Assembly (NCBI RefSeq): GCF_963678635.1
Contig: NC_087067.1
Coordinates: 15,079,018 to 15,143,017, forward strand
DNA from: Symsagittifera roscoffensis
Taxonomy: Eukaryota; Xenacoelomorpha; Acoela; Convolutidae
Length of the DNA: 64,000 nucleotides
Direction: 5' to 3'
In this document: in pieces, positions 37,216 to 48,255 of the stretch
Layout of the letters: each line of letters starts with the position of its first letter
Numbering within the stretch: the stretch's first letter is position 1
Notes under the pieces: generated by a model
Databases searched by the model: none
What the model saw: the letters and a program-made list of their open reading frames with translations, nothing else
What the model was told of the DNA's origin: nothing
Translations under genes and position numbers: made by a program

Positions 37216-37413
37216 GGCTCTTTTCCGGTTTCCCACCACCTCCTAAAACTACAAAACAAAACTGTTCAAAAAGAAGTGATAACGTGTTGTATAAGAATGT
37301 CCACCAGTTCACGCTGACACGTGTTAATGCAGTTTATAACATGAAAAGTCATCTTAGTTTGACTTTCATATATTGATTTTCAGAAAAAATCAAAGGGCGA
37401 CTGGAAAAGAGCC
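37216..37413. mobile_element. TIR element family C, 198 bp
   Basis: GGCTCTTTTCCGGTTTCCC at the left and 'gcgactggaaaagagcc' at the right. Inside are 'cacgtgttaatgcagtttat' and 'aacatgaaaagtcat', shared with the copy at 39090 in reverse orientation. Confidence 0.75.
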
Positions 37414-39089
37414 TATAAAATTGATGATGTAACTAGTGGTTGGAGATGAGCCGGGAATCCAGTTGAAAATGAGCCGGGAATCCAGTTTTCCACCCTCCAA
37501 TAAAATCATAATAATTTGTCGTTGAATTCTTCGCACGCCAATAACAATTTCTTGCAAATTAATCCCACTGACACGCTTTAACATAGTTTATTTCAGCAGA
37601 AATCATTTCTAATAATATTCAGAAAATCATATTTCTGCAAAAATCCGAAAAACGACTAAAAAAGAGTCATGTTACATTAGTAACATTGGCTCTTTTCCAC
37701 TCCCCCTCCTTTAAAATCCAGTTTTGAAAACTAATTTTACGTTGTCATAATGTGATGAAATTTTGCATGGTGAACAAACTTCTATTGTGAAGACTTTTTT
37801 TCTTCCTATCTTACATCGTAACATCACGCATTCCGCCATAATAAAATGTAAGAAATATAAAACTAATACAAAATGAAAATTTGAAAATGCAGCCGGGGGG
37901 GGGGGGGGGGGGGGGAATGAACATAAAAGATATCAGTTTGAGTAGGTGAACAAAAATCATAATATATAAAATATTTTTGTTTATTGCTAAAGTGAAATGA
38001 AAGGAGTCGCTAAAACTTTTTAGAACCATCTACCTACCCTATGCAATCAGAAGAATGATGCTAATGTTCCGGAGGATGATTTTCGCCCATGAAAGTACTA
38101 CACAACCACTACATGCAATGTGATAAGATAGAATAGACGCAGGTCGAAGAGTAGCTCTGAAGTGATGATATCCCAATTAATATATTTTCTTCGATGTTCT
38201 TCGGCAATCGGATTCTGATGCCGTGAAAATGGTTGCAGCAAGAAGTTATTTCACTAACTCAGTCCACTCCGGTAATCGTAGAAAGATCTTCTCAGCTACT
38301 CTCTCGTGTCGTAACGAACATACAATCTCAAGAATAAACAGTTTATTGTGTCTTAAATTCCATCACAGTCAATTCACAATTCAAATCTGAAAGACAAGAC
38401 CAAAACCAAGCACGTGCACATTGAATAACATAGCGCAACACATCCGTGAAGGACAAAACAGGACAGTCATGCTCTATCTGACAAACACGTTGGCGAAAAA
38501 ACTTTACCACTGGGGCTCATCTGGTCATCATCTTCCCACCCAAACAAAATAGGCTCTTTCCCCACTACAACCCCTACCACTGGACCTCACCTCTGGCACA
38601 TTATAAAAAATTATAGCCCAATAGTTGAGCACAGTAGGACCACTTAACACCAGGCAATTTGCATTTTGCAAACACAAACAAAAATTGGACACAGAGGTGA
38701 AGCTGGACTTCGCACCACTCGCGATACAACGCACAAGAAAAATCAAATAATCGGAAATGTCGAATAAATTAGATCTATCATAAATGAAGCTACTTTTTTC
38801 TAGATCTATCATAACAAACATGCCGAGACAAAAGAATAATAAATTAGCATCGGAACATAATTGGTAACAAAGCCGAAAAATCCTTGGCAGAAACCTTTTA
38901 AAAGTCGGAAAAAATAAACAAGACTAGACATGAAAAATTAATAATTCCCCCCTCGCCCTCAAAACAATCAAAAAACTTTATTTGCTTGTCAAATGAAACA
39001 ATATGAGACAAGTAAACCGATATAATATACCCCGAAACCTATTAAGCACAAAAAAGGAAAATAAAAAAGCAGAAAAAATTCAAAAAAAT

Positions 39090-39302
39090 GGCTCTTTTCC
39101 AGTTCCCCCCCTTTGATATTTTCTGAAATTCAATATGTGAAAGTCTATTTAAAATGACTTTTCATGTTATAAACTGTGTTAAAACGTGTGAGTGTGAACA
39201 AGTGAACAAATTTGTACAGCATTTTCAACATGCAAAATGCCGTGTGAACAATTTTTGAAATTTTTTATTTTTACGAGGGGGCTGGGAAACTGGAAAAGAG
39301 CC
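39090..39302. mobile_element. TIR element family C, 213 bp, best copy
   Basis: GGCTCTTTTCCAGTTCCCC at the left and GGGAAACTGGAAAAGAGCC at the right, a near-perfect inverted repeat of about 19 bp. Non-coding. Confidence 0.82.
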
Positions 39303-39639
39303 AAAAAAGTTTAAGACTAATAAGAAGTTATTCAGCCCCCCTCGCACTCAAAACACAAACACGCACAACAAACTTTTTTCGCTCATCGGAAGACGCAATA
39401 CGAGGCCACTATGCGGATAATATAGGCCTAAACTCAACAAGCCGGAAAAAAAAACAAAAAAGCCGAAAAAAATTGTTGTCAGGAAAAATTTGAACTATAA
39501 TTTCTATTTTCTATTAAGATTTTTAGCAATTTGTGCGATCCAGAAGTGAGCATTAAAAATATGATTCTATTGAAAGAAATAAAGGCACTAAGCTGACAAA
39601 AACTAGGCCGATTTCAATCGGACAGAAAAAAGTTTTTAA

Positions 39640-39649
39640 GCGAAAAAAA

Positions 39650-39711
<62 letters not shown>
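39640..39711. repeat. poly(A) and (TA)n microsatellite
   Basis: An A-run of more than 20 bases passes directly into about 22 TA dinucleotides. A simple sequence tract. Confidence 0.9.
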
Positions 39712-39712
<1 letters not shown>

Positions 39713-41727
39713 GATGTCAAGGTGTAAAAAATTACAAACGAACGTCAAAGGTAAATCAGATCACTTAAAACGACAAAAATGAGAAAAAAAAACTTAAATT
39801 CAAAAGAGCGATTTAGTTGGATGGTAGGAACCGGAAGCTAAGCCGGATGGTAAAAACCGGAAACAAAAAGCGAAAATTAAGCCGACACAAAAAGTAAATC
39901 GAAAACGGCAAGCCGAAAACTCAGAAAATACCAAAGAAATATCATTAAAAAAATTGAACTGCGAATTTGATGGAGAAACACTAATAGGGATGCACAGTGG
40001 GAGTAACAATATACGCACCCACTGCATGCATGTACTGCATGCTGAAATCTGTGGACAAAGCTGTTCACGCGAAAAAAGTCTGGTACCCATTTGCAATACC
40101 CTTGCTTATCACAAGGGTAAAGGATATACAAAATTAGGTGAAAAAAATAGCTTTGAAAAAAAAAATTATACGGGATTCAAACTACTACCTCGCGAATCTA
40201 GTATCGAATAATTTGCAAAAAGGGATAGTTGAGGAGATCCGATAAAACAACCGCCTTAGGGCACGTTTGGCGCAATTATAGTGTATCTTACGAAGAAGCG
40301 CGCGTCGAAAAACTCAATTTCTTGGCTAAAAGCCACAAAAATTTGCCTATAAACAATTTTTTGGTCTGTTTCTTATTCACGAGTTGAAGAACTCTAAAAA
40401 GCATTGGCACGCCGCCGAGTGCGTTCGTGAACAAAGGAAAGAAAAAATATGCACGATGATGAATTCTAAAAATCAGCCGAGAAGGCTGCGGCGGCGCGGG
40501 CTACTCCTTTTTAATATCAGTAGCCATATTTTTCCTAAGGGTCTCTCCTCTTTGGTACTAATTAATGACATCCTTCTCTGTCCGACCAACCTTAAAGTTT
40601 TTCTCAAAACGACTTTGACGCAAAAAATATTTAAAAAATCGAGGGAGAGCTCGCGCCAAAAAAATTACTGCAGCTGAAAAAAACTCTGCTGCACCTTCTA
40701 TTCCACTCATGAAAAGGCCGCGATCATTCAATAACTTTAAGAACCTTTTGGAACCCGCATCGAATAATGAAAAAAAAAATCGTGCATTTTCAAGTCAATT
40801 TGATTGACATTGAAGCTTGATCGGCAGAACTATAACATAACATATTTAGACACCTCATTTACACAGAAAGTAACTTAAAAAAATTACAACTCACAAATGA
40901 GGTAAATAGATCATTTTTATTGAAATTATGTCGATCAGGTTTCTATGTCATTCAAAATTACTTGAAAATACACGGATCATTTTCCATATTCCGCATATGG
41001 TTCGAATGATAGAACTTTTCCACAATTTTTTTACTGGCATCCTACAGTGTACAAGTTGTCGAACAATCGCCAAACACGCTTTTAATTAAATGGAATTTCC
41101 CTAAAAGAACAAAAGTAGTATTTGACCTATTGTTTCTTGTTGTTACTGTTTGATACTTTGCCCTAAATGGAACCCCTTACAGAGAAGCGAAGCTGCACTT
41201 TGCAAACACTATAGTGAAAACAGCAAAAAAAGCTCCTAAAAAGGTAAAAAGTGAAATAAACAAAAGGGTATTTACACATTTCGAACACTAGCCACCAATA
41301 AAGCAGATACAACAAATGCTACTTAATTGCCAACACTATAGTTCTAACGAATGAGATTTTTTCTTTGCGAGTAAGATAACCTACGCGCGCATGTGTAAAT
41401 ATGTGAACAAACTTTTCATGGGACACGCACAACTAGAACTGCAAAAAAAACATAACCAACAGACTGGAAAAATGTCAATAGCACAAGTAAACCAAAAATC
41501 TGACGGACTTGATTTCTTTTGAAAAAATTCCAAACTGAGTTTCAAAGAAAATTATGTTACCTTAAATTTTCAAAACAATAAAGAACCAATTTGTATTACC
41601 ATAAAGCTATTTTAATTTCAAAAAAGTTTATGATTTATCTTTTAGACAAAACTAATTACTTTGAAAAAAATGACCTATATCAAAGAAAAAACATTGTTTC
41701 TTAAATCTCAGCGCGAAAAGATAGTTT

Positions 41728-41938
41728 TGTTAAAGTCGAATGGTCGTAGTATGAAAAGATAATAAATAAGTTGTATTTTCTTAGTCCAACTGTAAAGCAT
41801 TAAATCGAAATCTTACTGCGCTGTTGTATTTCAGATCGGAACAGACGTTAGAAATCACAAGGTCAAAGGAGCAGGTCTCTAGACAGAAAGAAAACAATTG
41901 ATGGCATTTACATAAACTTAAAACTGGTCCCTATCTCA
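41728..41938 (-). repeat. 3' LTR of the intact gypsy element
   Basis: 211 bp, TGTTAAAG...CTATCTCA as read on the plus strand, matching 47614-47824. On the coding strand it follows the stop codon (42128) after 189 bp. The sequence just before it is not a clear polypurine tract. Confidence 0.93.
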
Positions 41939-42127
41939 TTCGGGCAACCACAAATAAATTTTAACTTGTATAAAATTTATCAACTTGTAATGTTATCCTT
42001 TCCAATTCATGTTACAGATCAATGTCAGTTTTCTTTGAGTTTTTCGGCAAACAGTTTAACTAGAGTTTTTAGGCCCACCTGCCAAACCTCTCGTTTAGGT
42101 TTTCTTTTCTTTTCGGTCTGCGTTATG
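41939..42127 (-). other. 3' untranslated stretch of the gypsy element
   Basis: Lies between the gag-pol stop and the 3' LTR. On the coding strand it contains several in-frame TAA and ends '...ttgtggttgcccgaa' before the LTR. No purine-rich run of the usual length adjoins the LTR. Confidence 0.6.
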
Positions 42128-45100
42128 TTACTTGTTTTGGATACGATGAATCATAACACCCCCCATCTTATCAACGCCACGTCGCTGTCGCGTTGATTTT
42201 CTTGTCCCCTCTGCGTTTTTCTTCCGACCTCCTTCGACGGTCTTTGGCGTTCGCGTGGCCACTGTATCCGACGGTTCAACTGTATCCGACGGTTCGATTA
42301 CGTTTTTACTCGCCGCCGTTTTGTCCGCATCGTCCTCCTCGACTGTCCAATCGCTCATGTCATTCTCTTCACTCTCGTCCTCGCTATATTCTACAATCCT
42401 TGGGTTTGCCGCCTTTTTCGCCTGTCCCATTGCAAGTTGATCCTTTTCCGCTTTCCGTTTGAGTTTCGTCGGTACACTTGGACCCGGTATGCTTCTTGCG
42501 GATTCACTTGGACCCGGGGTGCTCTTTTCGATATCACGTAAACTCGGGGTGTATTTCCGGTACTTGCTCGGACCCGGGGTGCACGCTTCGTAGAAATCCT
42601 TGATTTGGCTTTCCTCAGCCGCTGTTCTAAAAGAAACACCACTTCGTCTTAATAACGCCCCTTTTTCCATTTTCACAGTATGGTCAGTTAACTTATCGAT
42701 TTTCAATGGTAAACGTTTATACCTTCTTGGATCCTTGGGGTCTGTTTTCCCCGTTTTCTGGTAGACTGTTGTTGAGCTAGCCTTGGGCCGTTTCTTTCCT
42801 CCTGATTGTTTTGAAACTTTATCAGCCATCTCAGTAGCCTTGGGATCCCTGTCAGTTATCTCATTATCATCCAAAATCCTTGGGGTTTTTCTTTGCTCAG
42901 GTGCGTATACTAGGTCGCTTCTCTTTTCCCAGTCCAGGGTCAGCTCCACCTCAGGGAGATTGCTTGCCTTGTCTAAACAAGATAGCTTCTGATTAACAAC
43001 CTTATTCCAATTTAGATTTTTCAAAGATGGTGTCTTTGTTAAGTTTCGAAACGCCGTATTTGCTTCTCTTCCATGATATGCTTCAAAGGGTGTTAATTTA
43101 GTCTTAGAATGTGGCACAAAACGTAAAGCGCTGAGCGCTCGAGATATCATTTCCCCAAATTTGTAACTTTTATTTTCCTGAAGATAGGTGAGCACGTAAT
43201 TTTTTATCGACCCAATTGTTCTTTCGACCATTCCCGTTGCGCGATGGTCCTTAACCGGAGATTTTATTAGTTCAATGCCTTCATAGTTACAGAAACTCTG
43301 AATTTCATTCGAGAAAAACCCCGTTGCCTGATCCATATGCAACTTCCTTGGGTGTCCGTGAGTGTTGATGTACTTCCTTAGGAACTTTAGGACATTTTTA
43401 GATTTATTACTTGAGCATATATATGCTGACGGCCAGTGCGAAAAAGTATCCACTGCTACGAGTACATATTTCTTTCTACCCTTTACATAATTGACTGGGC
43501 CCCAGAAATCTAATTGAACCAAATCGTTAGGTTCTTTAGGTACATAAGTTACCCCAATATCACTTTTTGGGATATCTGGTTTTAGATTTTTACCTGCTTC
43601 TACGCAGCATTTGCAGTACTTTGCCGTTGCGGCAATATTTCGATGCATCAACGGGATCCACACATCCTTTGCGGCCGCGAACATTTTATCCCGACCATGG
43701 TGTTGAAAGTGTAGTCTGTTGAGAACTGCGGAAGACATGTCCTTGGGTATAGCTAATCGGCCGTCCATCCACAAACAGTTGTCCCGTACCGCGAAGTCAT
43801 TGTAGTGTTGAGCGTAATATGGTCCTAGTTTAGTGATGATTTCTCGGGCTCTTGGGTTTCTGTCTTTGATCGCGTCACGTATGGTCTTCATGATGGGGTC
43901 CTTCTCCAGATTAGCCTCGACTAACTTTAGACTCAAGATTTCCGGGTGTTCCAATTTTCGGACAACTTTACTGTCCGACGGTATTATGGAGTACACCCAT
44001 TTATCGTTCTGGACTAATGGGTAGGATAACCCTGGGAATTGATGAGGGAATGAGATAATTGTGTTGGTTTTCTTCGAATTAACTTGTTTTCTATCGATAA
44101 TTTCGGGCGGTATTAACTCAATATCCGAGTCCGAACTGACAGAACTGAGACTGGGGGGCTGATTTAAACGATTAAGTACAAGGTTAAGATTAACGTCTCC
44201 AGAGTTTGTCGAGGTATTTACAATAGCAGAAGTAATTTGATCTTGTTTGTCAGGTGAATTTACTGAGATTTTACTATTCATGTTATTCATATCTTGTAAT
44301 TTGCGACTTGAAATTGCGTAGCGAGAACGATGTCTGAATTTTCTTCTTTGATATTTGCATATTTCCGCCGGTATGCAAATCTCTTCAATCTGATTGGTCA
44401 ACCGTCGGTTGCATGAAAACACGCCCTCTAGTGAGCGTGTACTCTCACTGTGAGTATTTGCATAATCACTTGTTCTTGAATTCTCATTGGATGCTACAAA
44501 TGTCGTTATGTCAAGGCATGACTGATCGCCCTCTACCGCCGGTATTGGCTTTAGATATTTCACGTTTTGACCCCTAGGCTTCATTTGAGCCTTAGGATTT
44601 AGTGCTTCATTTATCATTTTTATTTTCGCTACTACAAAGCTTTCATCGTAACGACTGGTCTCGGGTGCTGCTGCAGATGGAAATCGGGACAAGTAATCTG
44701 CCATTCCCATTTTTGACCCCTGTCTGTGTTCAACTTTAAAATCGTACGGCACTAAACGATCGTACCAACGCGTTAGTCGGCTGAAAAACGTTTTATTTCC
44801 TTTCGGAGATGAATTCAATAACGTTAGCAGAGCCTTATGGTCCGAAATAACTGTGAAATAACGGCCATATATGTAATTTCGAAAATACTCCGTAGCCCAC
44901 ACTACCGCAAGTAATTCTAATTCGTTCGTGGAGTATTTTTTCTCCGCAGGGTTTAGGTAACGCGATGCAAACGAAATGGGATGCCACCCTGAGGCCCCAT
45001 ACTGTTCTAATACGGCCCCCAAACCATCGTGACTAGCGTCACAAATAATTCTAGTCTCCCGGTGAATGTCGAAATGTCGTAACTCGACAATGTTTTTCAC

Positions 45101-47614
45101 TAGCGATTTTAAATGTTGGAATGCATTTTCGCAAACATTAGTCCAAACAAAATCGTTGTTTTGGCTTAGTAGTGGCCTTAGCGGTGCACTTAATTCTGCG
45201 AGTTTGGGTAAAAATTTGTGTAAACTGTGAAGTGAACCCATCAGTGATTTCAACTGTTTTCGTGATTTGGGGGTTTTCAGGTCTTCAATTGCTTGTGTTT
45301 TCTTTACTAAGGGTGTAATACCACTTTCCCCAATTCTAAATCCGAGCCACTCGCACTCTGTTTTCGCAAATTCGCATTTCTGCAACTTTAAAGCAACATT
45401 AGAAATATCCAGCTTTTTCAATATCTTTTCGACCAATGCGATGTGTTCGATCTTCGTTCCTTTCGAAGAAATTAAGATATCATCGATGAACGCGTTAGCT
45501 TGAGGGAACTCTTTAAGCAAATTATCAATTACTTTTTGGAATTCCGCCGGCATTGATGTCAACCCGTAAAATCCGTTTTTAAAATGATACGTTCCTGTGG
45601 ATTTCCCCCCAACAAGCGAGAAATTGCATTGTTCGCTCGTTTTTTGTTCTAAAGCGACTTGTCCATACGCATATGTGAAATCCAATGTTGTAAAATATAC
45701 ATTCCCCGCTTTTTTCTCCGCAATTATCTGGCTTACTCCGTCTATTAATTCGTCAATATTTGGCATTTGGTACTTATTTTTATGTACCTGCTTGTTTAAC
45801 TCTCTTGACTCCAATGCTATTTTTATACTTCCATCTTTTTTTACTGTAATTACGATGGGAGAGACGAAATACTTATCTGAGCATTCTTGTAATTTTACGA
45901 TATGCCCTTCATGTATTAGCCGATGGATTTCTTTATCCACCTTATCTTGCAGACTAATCGGCACCCTGCGTCCTTTTTGCTGTATGGGTCTCAAATTGTC
46001 AAAAAATTCGGCTCTTACTTTTGCATTCCGGATTTTCCCTATCCTAGTAAACAAATTTGGGTACAACTTACAGAAGTATGTATGCAATTCGTCATATTTC
46101 TCCTCCTCTTGACTGATCCCTTCCCCTGTGATTCCCATCACTTTCTTCCGTTGAACTAACTCGAGACCCAGGGTGCCCATAAGATCCCGCCCCAGGATGG
46201 ACTGATGGTTCCCGGATATAACCGACACTTGTGCTGGTGCCGCCCAGCCGTTTAATGACATCATCACTGTTATCTTCCCCAGTATGTTTATTCGATTGTT
46301 GTTATAATCCAGGAATTCGTCTTGTGACGGTTTTAGTTGGATATTTGCCTTACCCAACGTTGCTTTTAGGTCGTTAATGCTAAAAATGGTCACTGGGGAT
46401 CCACTATCGATCCACAACCACATTTTCTTCCCTGCTACTTCAACTTGCACGCGGGCCCCAGGGAGCTTTAGTTCGGATTCGTTCCTCTTCCTGTGTATTG
46501 ACATTACCATGTAATCGTCCGATCCCGACGTCATGGATTCGTTTTCCCCGCACCCCTGCTGATTGACCCACGACACTGGATCTTCGTTCAAGTCAGTTAC
46601 GTTTTGTGTACTTTGTTGATGCTCACTCTCCTCCCTAACCAGTCCGACTCGTCCTCGTCCCCTCCAATGGTTAGTACCTCTTCTAACTCCTCGGCATGTT
46701 CGTTCAAAGTGACCTAATTTTCGGCATGAATTACATGTTGCTCCTCTTGCAGGACAGCTCGCAATATGCTCCAGGGTAAAATTTGGTGCGTCGCAATTGT
46801 AACACCTACGATTATTTCCGCTTCCTCCACTACTACTCGGTCCTTGGGTGTATCCTCCACGTCCCCCGCGTCCGCGACTTCGAAAAAATCCTTGTCCCCT
46901 CCTTATGTTACTCACCGGTTCTTGTTTTATTGTGATAGCCGGAGCTGTTGAAGCTGGTCGTCCCGTATACGATTTGTATGCGCGTTCCCCGCGTTCGTAT
47001 GACAATGCGATCCTGTAGACTTCTTCAGGTAATTTTGTTGATCGTGATAACTCTCGTTGGCAATCAGACTCCCGCATGTTCATAATGAAAATGTCACGAA
47101 CGTTTTCGGCCGCATTTGCAAAATCACATCTACCTGCTAGGGCGCTTAGTTCCGCATGGAACTTTTCGAACGTTTCGTTCTCACGCTGTTTCCTTCCGTA
47201 GAAAAGACCCCGTTCATGTGTTACATTCCTCTCTCTTTGAAACACGTTTTGCATTTCATCTAGAACCCGTGGGTACCGTGCAGTTTTGATGTTAACCGTC
47301 GGTTTCCGAGCTTTGAATATTCTTTGCGCCTCGTCTCCGATACATAGATATAGATTAGACTTTAACTTCTTTTCTGAATCGAGACGGTTTTTCCCATTTA
47401 CTTCTTCAGGCAACGCACCGACGGCCGCCGCATTTAGAGTGTCCGCAAAATAGAAGTCATCGGGATCAATATCGTACTTTGCGATCATCCCCCAGTGAAA
47501 CTTGACTATCCACTCTTCCCAATAGACTGGAGGTTCTGGTGTTCGTACTTCCCAAAAGGCTACAATGTTCAATGGATTTTTCCCCCCTCCTTTTTTCTCT
47601 GCTGGCTGCGCCAT
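42128..47614 (-). CDS. gag-pol: Gag-Pol polyprotein of the intact gypsy element
   Basis: Replicates the element by reverse transcription and integrates it. From the probable start MAQPAEKKGGG (residue 25 of the 1852-codon frame): capsid-like Gag; an RGG-rich patch; two Cys/His knuckles near residues 295-331 (CYNCDAPNFTLEHIASC is atypical, CNSCRKLGHFERTC is CX2CX4HX4C). Then protease WIDSGSPVTIF near 425, RT with FTTLDFTYAYGQ near 665 and catalytic AFIDDIL near 732, and RNase H (ICDASHDGLGAVL near 881). Integrase has the H-H-C-C module (HFQHHGRDK ... YCKCC), then QLDFWGP, HMDQATGF and GMVERTI supplying D, D and E. The tail has repeated TPGPS motifs and basic clusters. One frame, no shift or stop between gag and pol. 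All catalytic residues are present, so it may be active. Confidence 0.95.
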   Translation of the reverse strand: MAQPAEKKGGGKNPLNIVAFWEVRTPEPPVYWEEWIVKFHWGMIAKYDIDPDDFYFADTLNAAAVGALPEEVNGKNRLDSEKKLKSNLYLCIGDEAQRIFKARKPTVNIKTARYPRVLDEMQNVFQRERNVTHERGLFYGRKQRENETFEKFHAELSALAGRCDFANAAENVRDIFIMNMRESDCQRELSRSTKLPEEVYRIALSYERGERAYKSYTGRPASTAPAITIKQEPVSNIRRGQGFFRSRGRGGRGGYTQGPSSSGGSGNNRRCYNCDAPNFTLEHIASCPARGATCNSCRKLGHFERTCRGVRRGTNHWRGRGRVGLVREESEHQQSTQNVTDLNEDPVSWVNQQGCGENESMTSGSDDYMVMSIHRKRNESELKLPGARVQVEVAGKKMWLWIDSGSPVTIFSINDLKATLGKANIQLKPSQDEFLDYNNNRINILGKITVMMSLNGWAAPAQVSVISGNHQSILGRDLMGTLGLELVQRKKVMGITGEGISQEEEKYDELHTYFCKLYPNLFTRIGKIRNAKVRAEFFDNLRPIQQKGRRVPISLQDKVDKEIHRLIHEGHIVKLQECSDKYFVSPIVITVKKDGSIKIALESRELNKQVHKNKYQMPNIDELIDGVSQIIAEKKAGNVYFTTLDFTYAYGQVALEQKTSEQCNFSLVGGKSTGTYHFKNGFYGLTSMPAEFQKVIDNLLKEFPQANAFIDDILISSKGTKIEHIALVEKILKKLDISNVALKLQKCEFAKTECEWLGFRIGESGITPLVKKTQAIEDLKTPKSRKQLKSLMGSLHSLHKFLPKLAELSAPLRPLLSQNNDFVWTNVCENAFQHLKSLVKNIVELRHFDIHRETRIICDASHDGLGAVLEQYGASGWHPISFASRYLNPAEKKYSTNELELLAVVWATEYFRNYIYGRYFTVISDHKALLTLLNSSPKGNKTFFSRLTRWYDRLVPYDFKVEHRQGSKMGMADYLSRFPSAAAPETSRYDESFVVAKIKMINEALNPKAQMKPRGQNVKYLKPIPAVEGDQSCLDITTFVASNENSRTSDYANTHSESTRSLEGVFSCNRRLTNQIEEICIPAEICKYQRRKFRHRSRYAISSRKLQDMNNMNSKISVNSPDKQDQITSAIVNTSTNSGDVNLNLVLNRLNQPPSLSSVSSDSDIELIPPEIIDRKQVNSKKTNTIISFPHQFPGLSYPLVQNDKWVYSIIPSDSKVVRKLEHPEILSLKLVEANLEKDPIMKTIRDAIKDRNPRAREIITKLGPYYAQHYNDFAVRDNCLWMDGRLAIPKDMSSAVLNRLHFQHHGRDKMFAAAKDVWIPLMHRNIAATAKYCKCCVEAGKNLKPDIPKSDIGVTYVPKEPNDLVQLDFWGPVNYVKGRKKYVLVAVDTFSHWPSAYICSSNKSKNVLKFLRKYINTHGHPRKLHMDQATGFFSNEIQSFCNYEGIELIKSPVKDHRATGMVERTIGSIKNYVLTYLQENKSYKFGEMISRALSALRFVPHSKTKLTPFEAYHGREANTAFRNLTKTPSLKNLNWNKVVNQKLSCLDKASNLPEVELTLDWEKRSDLVYAPEQRKTPRILDDNEITDRDPKATEMADKVSKQSGGKKRPKASSTTVYQKTGKTDPKDPRRYKRLPLKIDKLTDHTVKMEKGALLRRSGVSFRTAAEESQIKDFYEACTPGPSKYRKYTPSLRDIEKSTPGPSESARSIPGPSVPTKLKRKAEKDQLAMGQAKKAANPRIVEYSEDESEENDMSDWTVEEDDADKTAASKNVIEPSDTVEPSDTVATRTPKTVEGGRKKNAEGTRKSTRQRRGVDKMGGVMIHRIQNK
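47596..47613 (-). other. Putative primer-binding site
   Basis: TGGCGCAGCCAGCAGAGA directly follows the 5' LTR and starts with the TGG expected of a tRNA 3'-CCA complement. It is also the first codons of gag, so the PBS and coding sequence overlap. The primer tRNA was not identified. Confidence 0.65.
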
Positions 47615-47824
47615 GTTAAAGTCGAATGGTCGTAGTATGAAAAGATAATAAATAAGTTGTAATTTCTTAGTCCAACTGTAAAGCATTAAATCGAAATCTT
47701 ACTGCGCTGTTGTATTTCAGATCGGAACAGACGTTAGAAATCACAAGGTCAAAGGAGCAGGTCTCTAGACAGAAAGAAAACAATTGATGGCATTTACATA
47801 AACTTAAAACTGGTCCCTATCTCA
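47614..47824 (-). repeat. 5' LTR of the intact gypsy element
   Basis: Partner of the LTR at 41728. Its last base on the coding strand is the A of the gag start codon (ACA|TGGCGCAG). The first 24 codons of the longest open frame fall inside this LTR and are unlikely to be translated as gag. Confidence 0.93.
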
Positions 47825-48255
47825 GTTTACGTGAAAAAGCCGCACGACCTAAACCAGTGAAAACTCTTTTCATTATGAAACACAAAAAAAAACAACCTCT
47901 GGTTGGGACTGAACATGACTGCTCATCCGCACGGCACAACACAAGGACTCTGGGTGACAGGCTACACTGTTCACTGACCAATCACACAGCCCACTCAAGG
48001 AGTCCAAAACAATCTTTCTTTTCCCTTCATCAAATGATGACCAGTTTATTACGTCTCATTCAAAGCTTAATTTATTTTTTCTAACTAGATTGTACTGTCA
48101 GTTCCATGTTCAACTTTTTCCACGAATCAACACTTTTTGACCTAATCTAGTCAAATATAATTTTTTCTAAACCTAACAGTTTGAAGATTTAGCAAATTTT
48201 TGCTTCATGAACTCCCTTTTAGTTACTATCGGTTCATTAAATTGATCTGTTTAAC
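47825..48255. other. Between the gypsy element and DCAF10-like exon C
   Basis: No gene signal. Starts with the GTTT target duplication. The short plus-strand frame at 47857-48084 has no recognisable motif. Confidence 0.5.

Larger units (their letters stand above)
34864..41727. other. Intergenic region upstream of UBE2O
   Basis: Apart from the listed SINE and TIR copies it contains homopolymer and microsatellite tracts: a C-run near 37180, a G-run of about 20 near 37897, and poly(A) followed by (TA)n at 39640-39711. There are SINE tails at 38690-38720 and 41175-41245. Open frames at 38528-38821 (minus) and 40384-40677 (plus) lack recognisable motifs; the latter resembles the internal part of TIR family D. 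No promoter motif stands out at UBE2O exon 1. Confidence 0.5.
41728..47824 (-). mobile_element. Intact Ty3/gypsy LTR retrotransposon, 6097 bp
   Basis: Two 211-bp LTRs bounded by TG...CA flank one 1852-codon gag-pol frame. A 4-bp target duplication GTTT is present at 41724-41727 and 47825-47828. By eye the LTRs differ at one base in a T-rich stretch near 41776/47662, so the insertion is recent. The domain order protease-RT-RNase H-integrase assigns it to Ty3/gypsy (Metaviridae). No env-like frame. It lies between UBE2O exon 1 and the DCAF10-like exons, in the same orientation as both. Confidence 0.95.

Noticed and set aside
40384-40677. 97-codon basic ORF
   Set aside because: Sequence resembles the internal part of TIR family D (57150-57330); likely repeat-derived rather than a gene.
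45597-46112. 171-codon plus-strand ORF
   Set aside because: Lies wholly inside the gypsy gag-pol frame on the opposite strand; antisense shadow with no motif of its own. Other plus-strand frames in 42-47 kb and 14-19 kb were dropped for the same reason.
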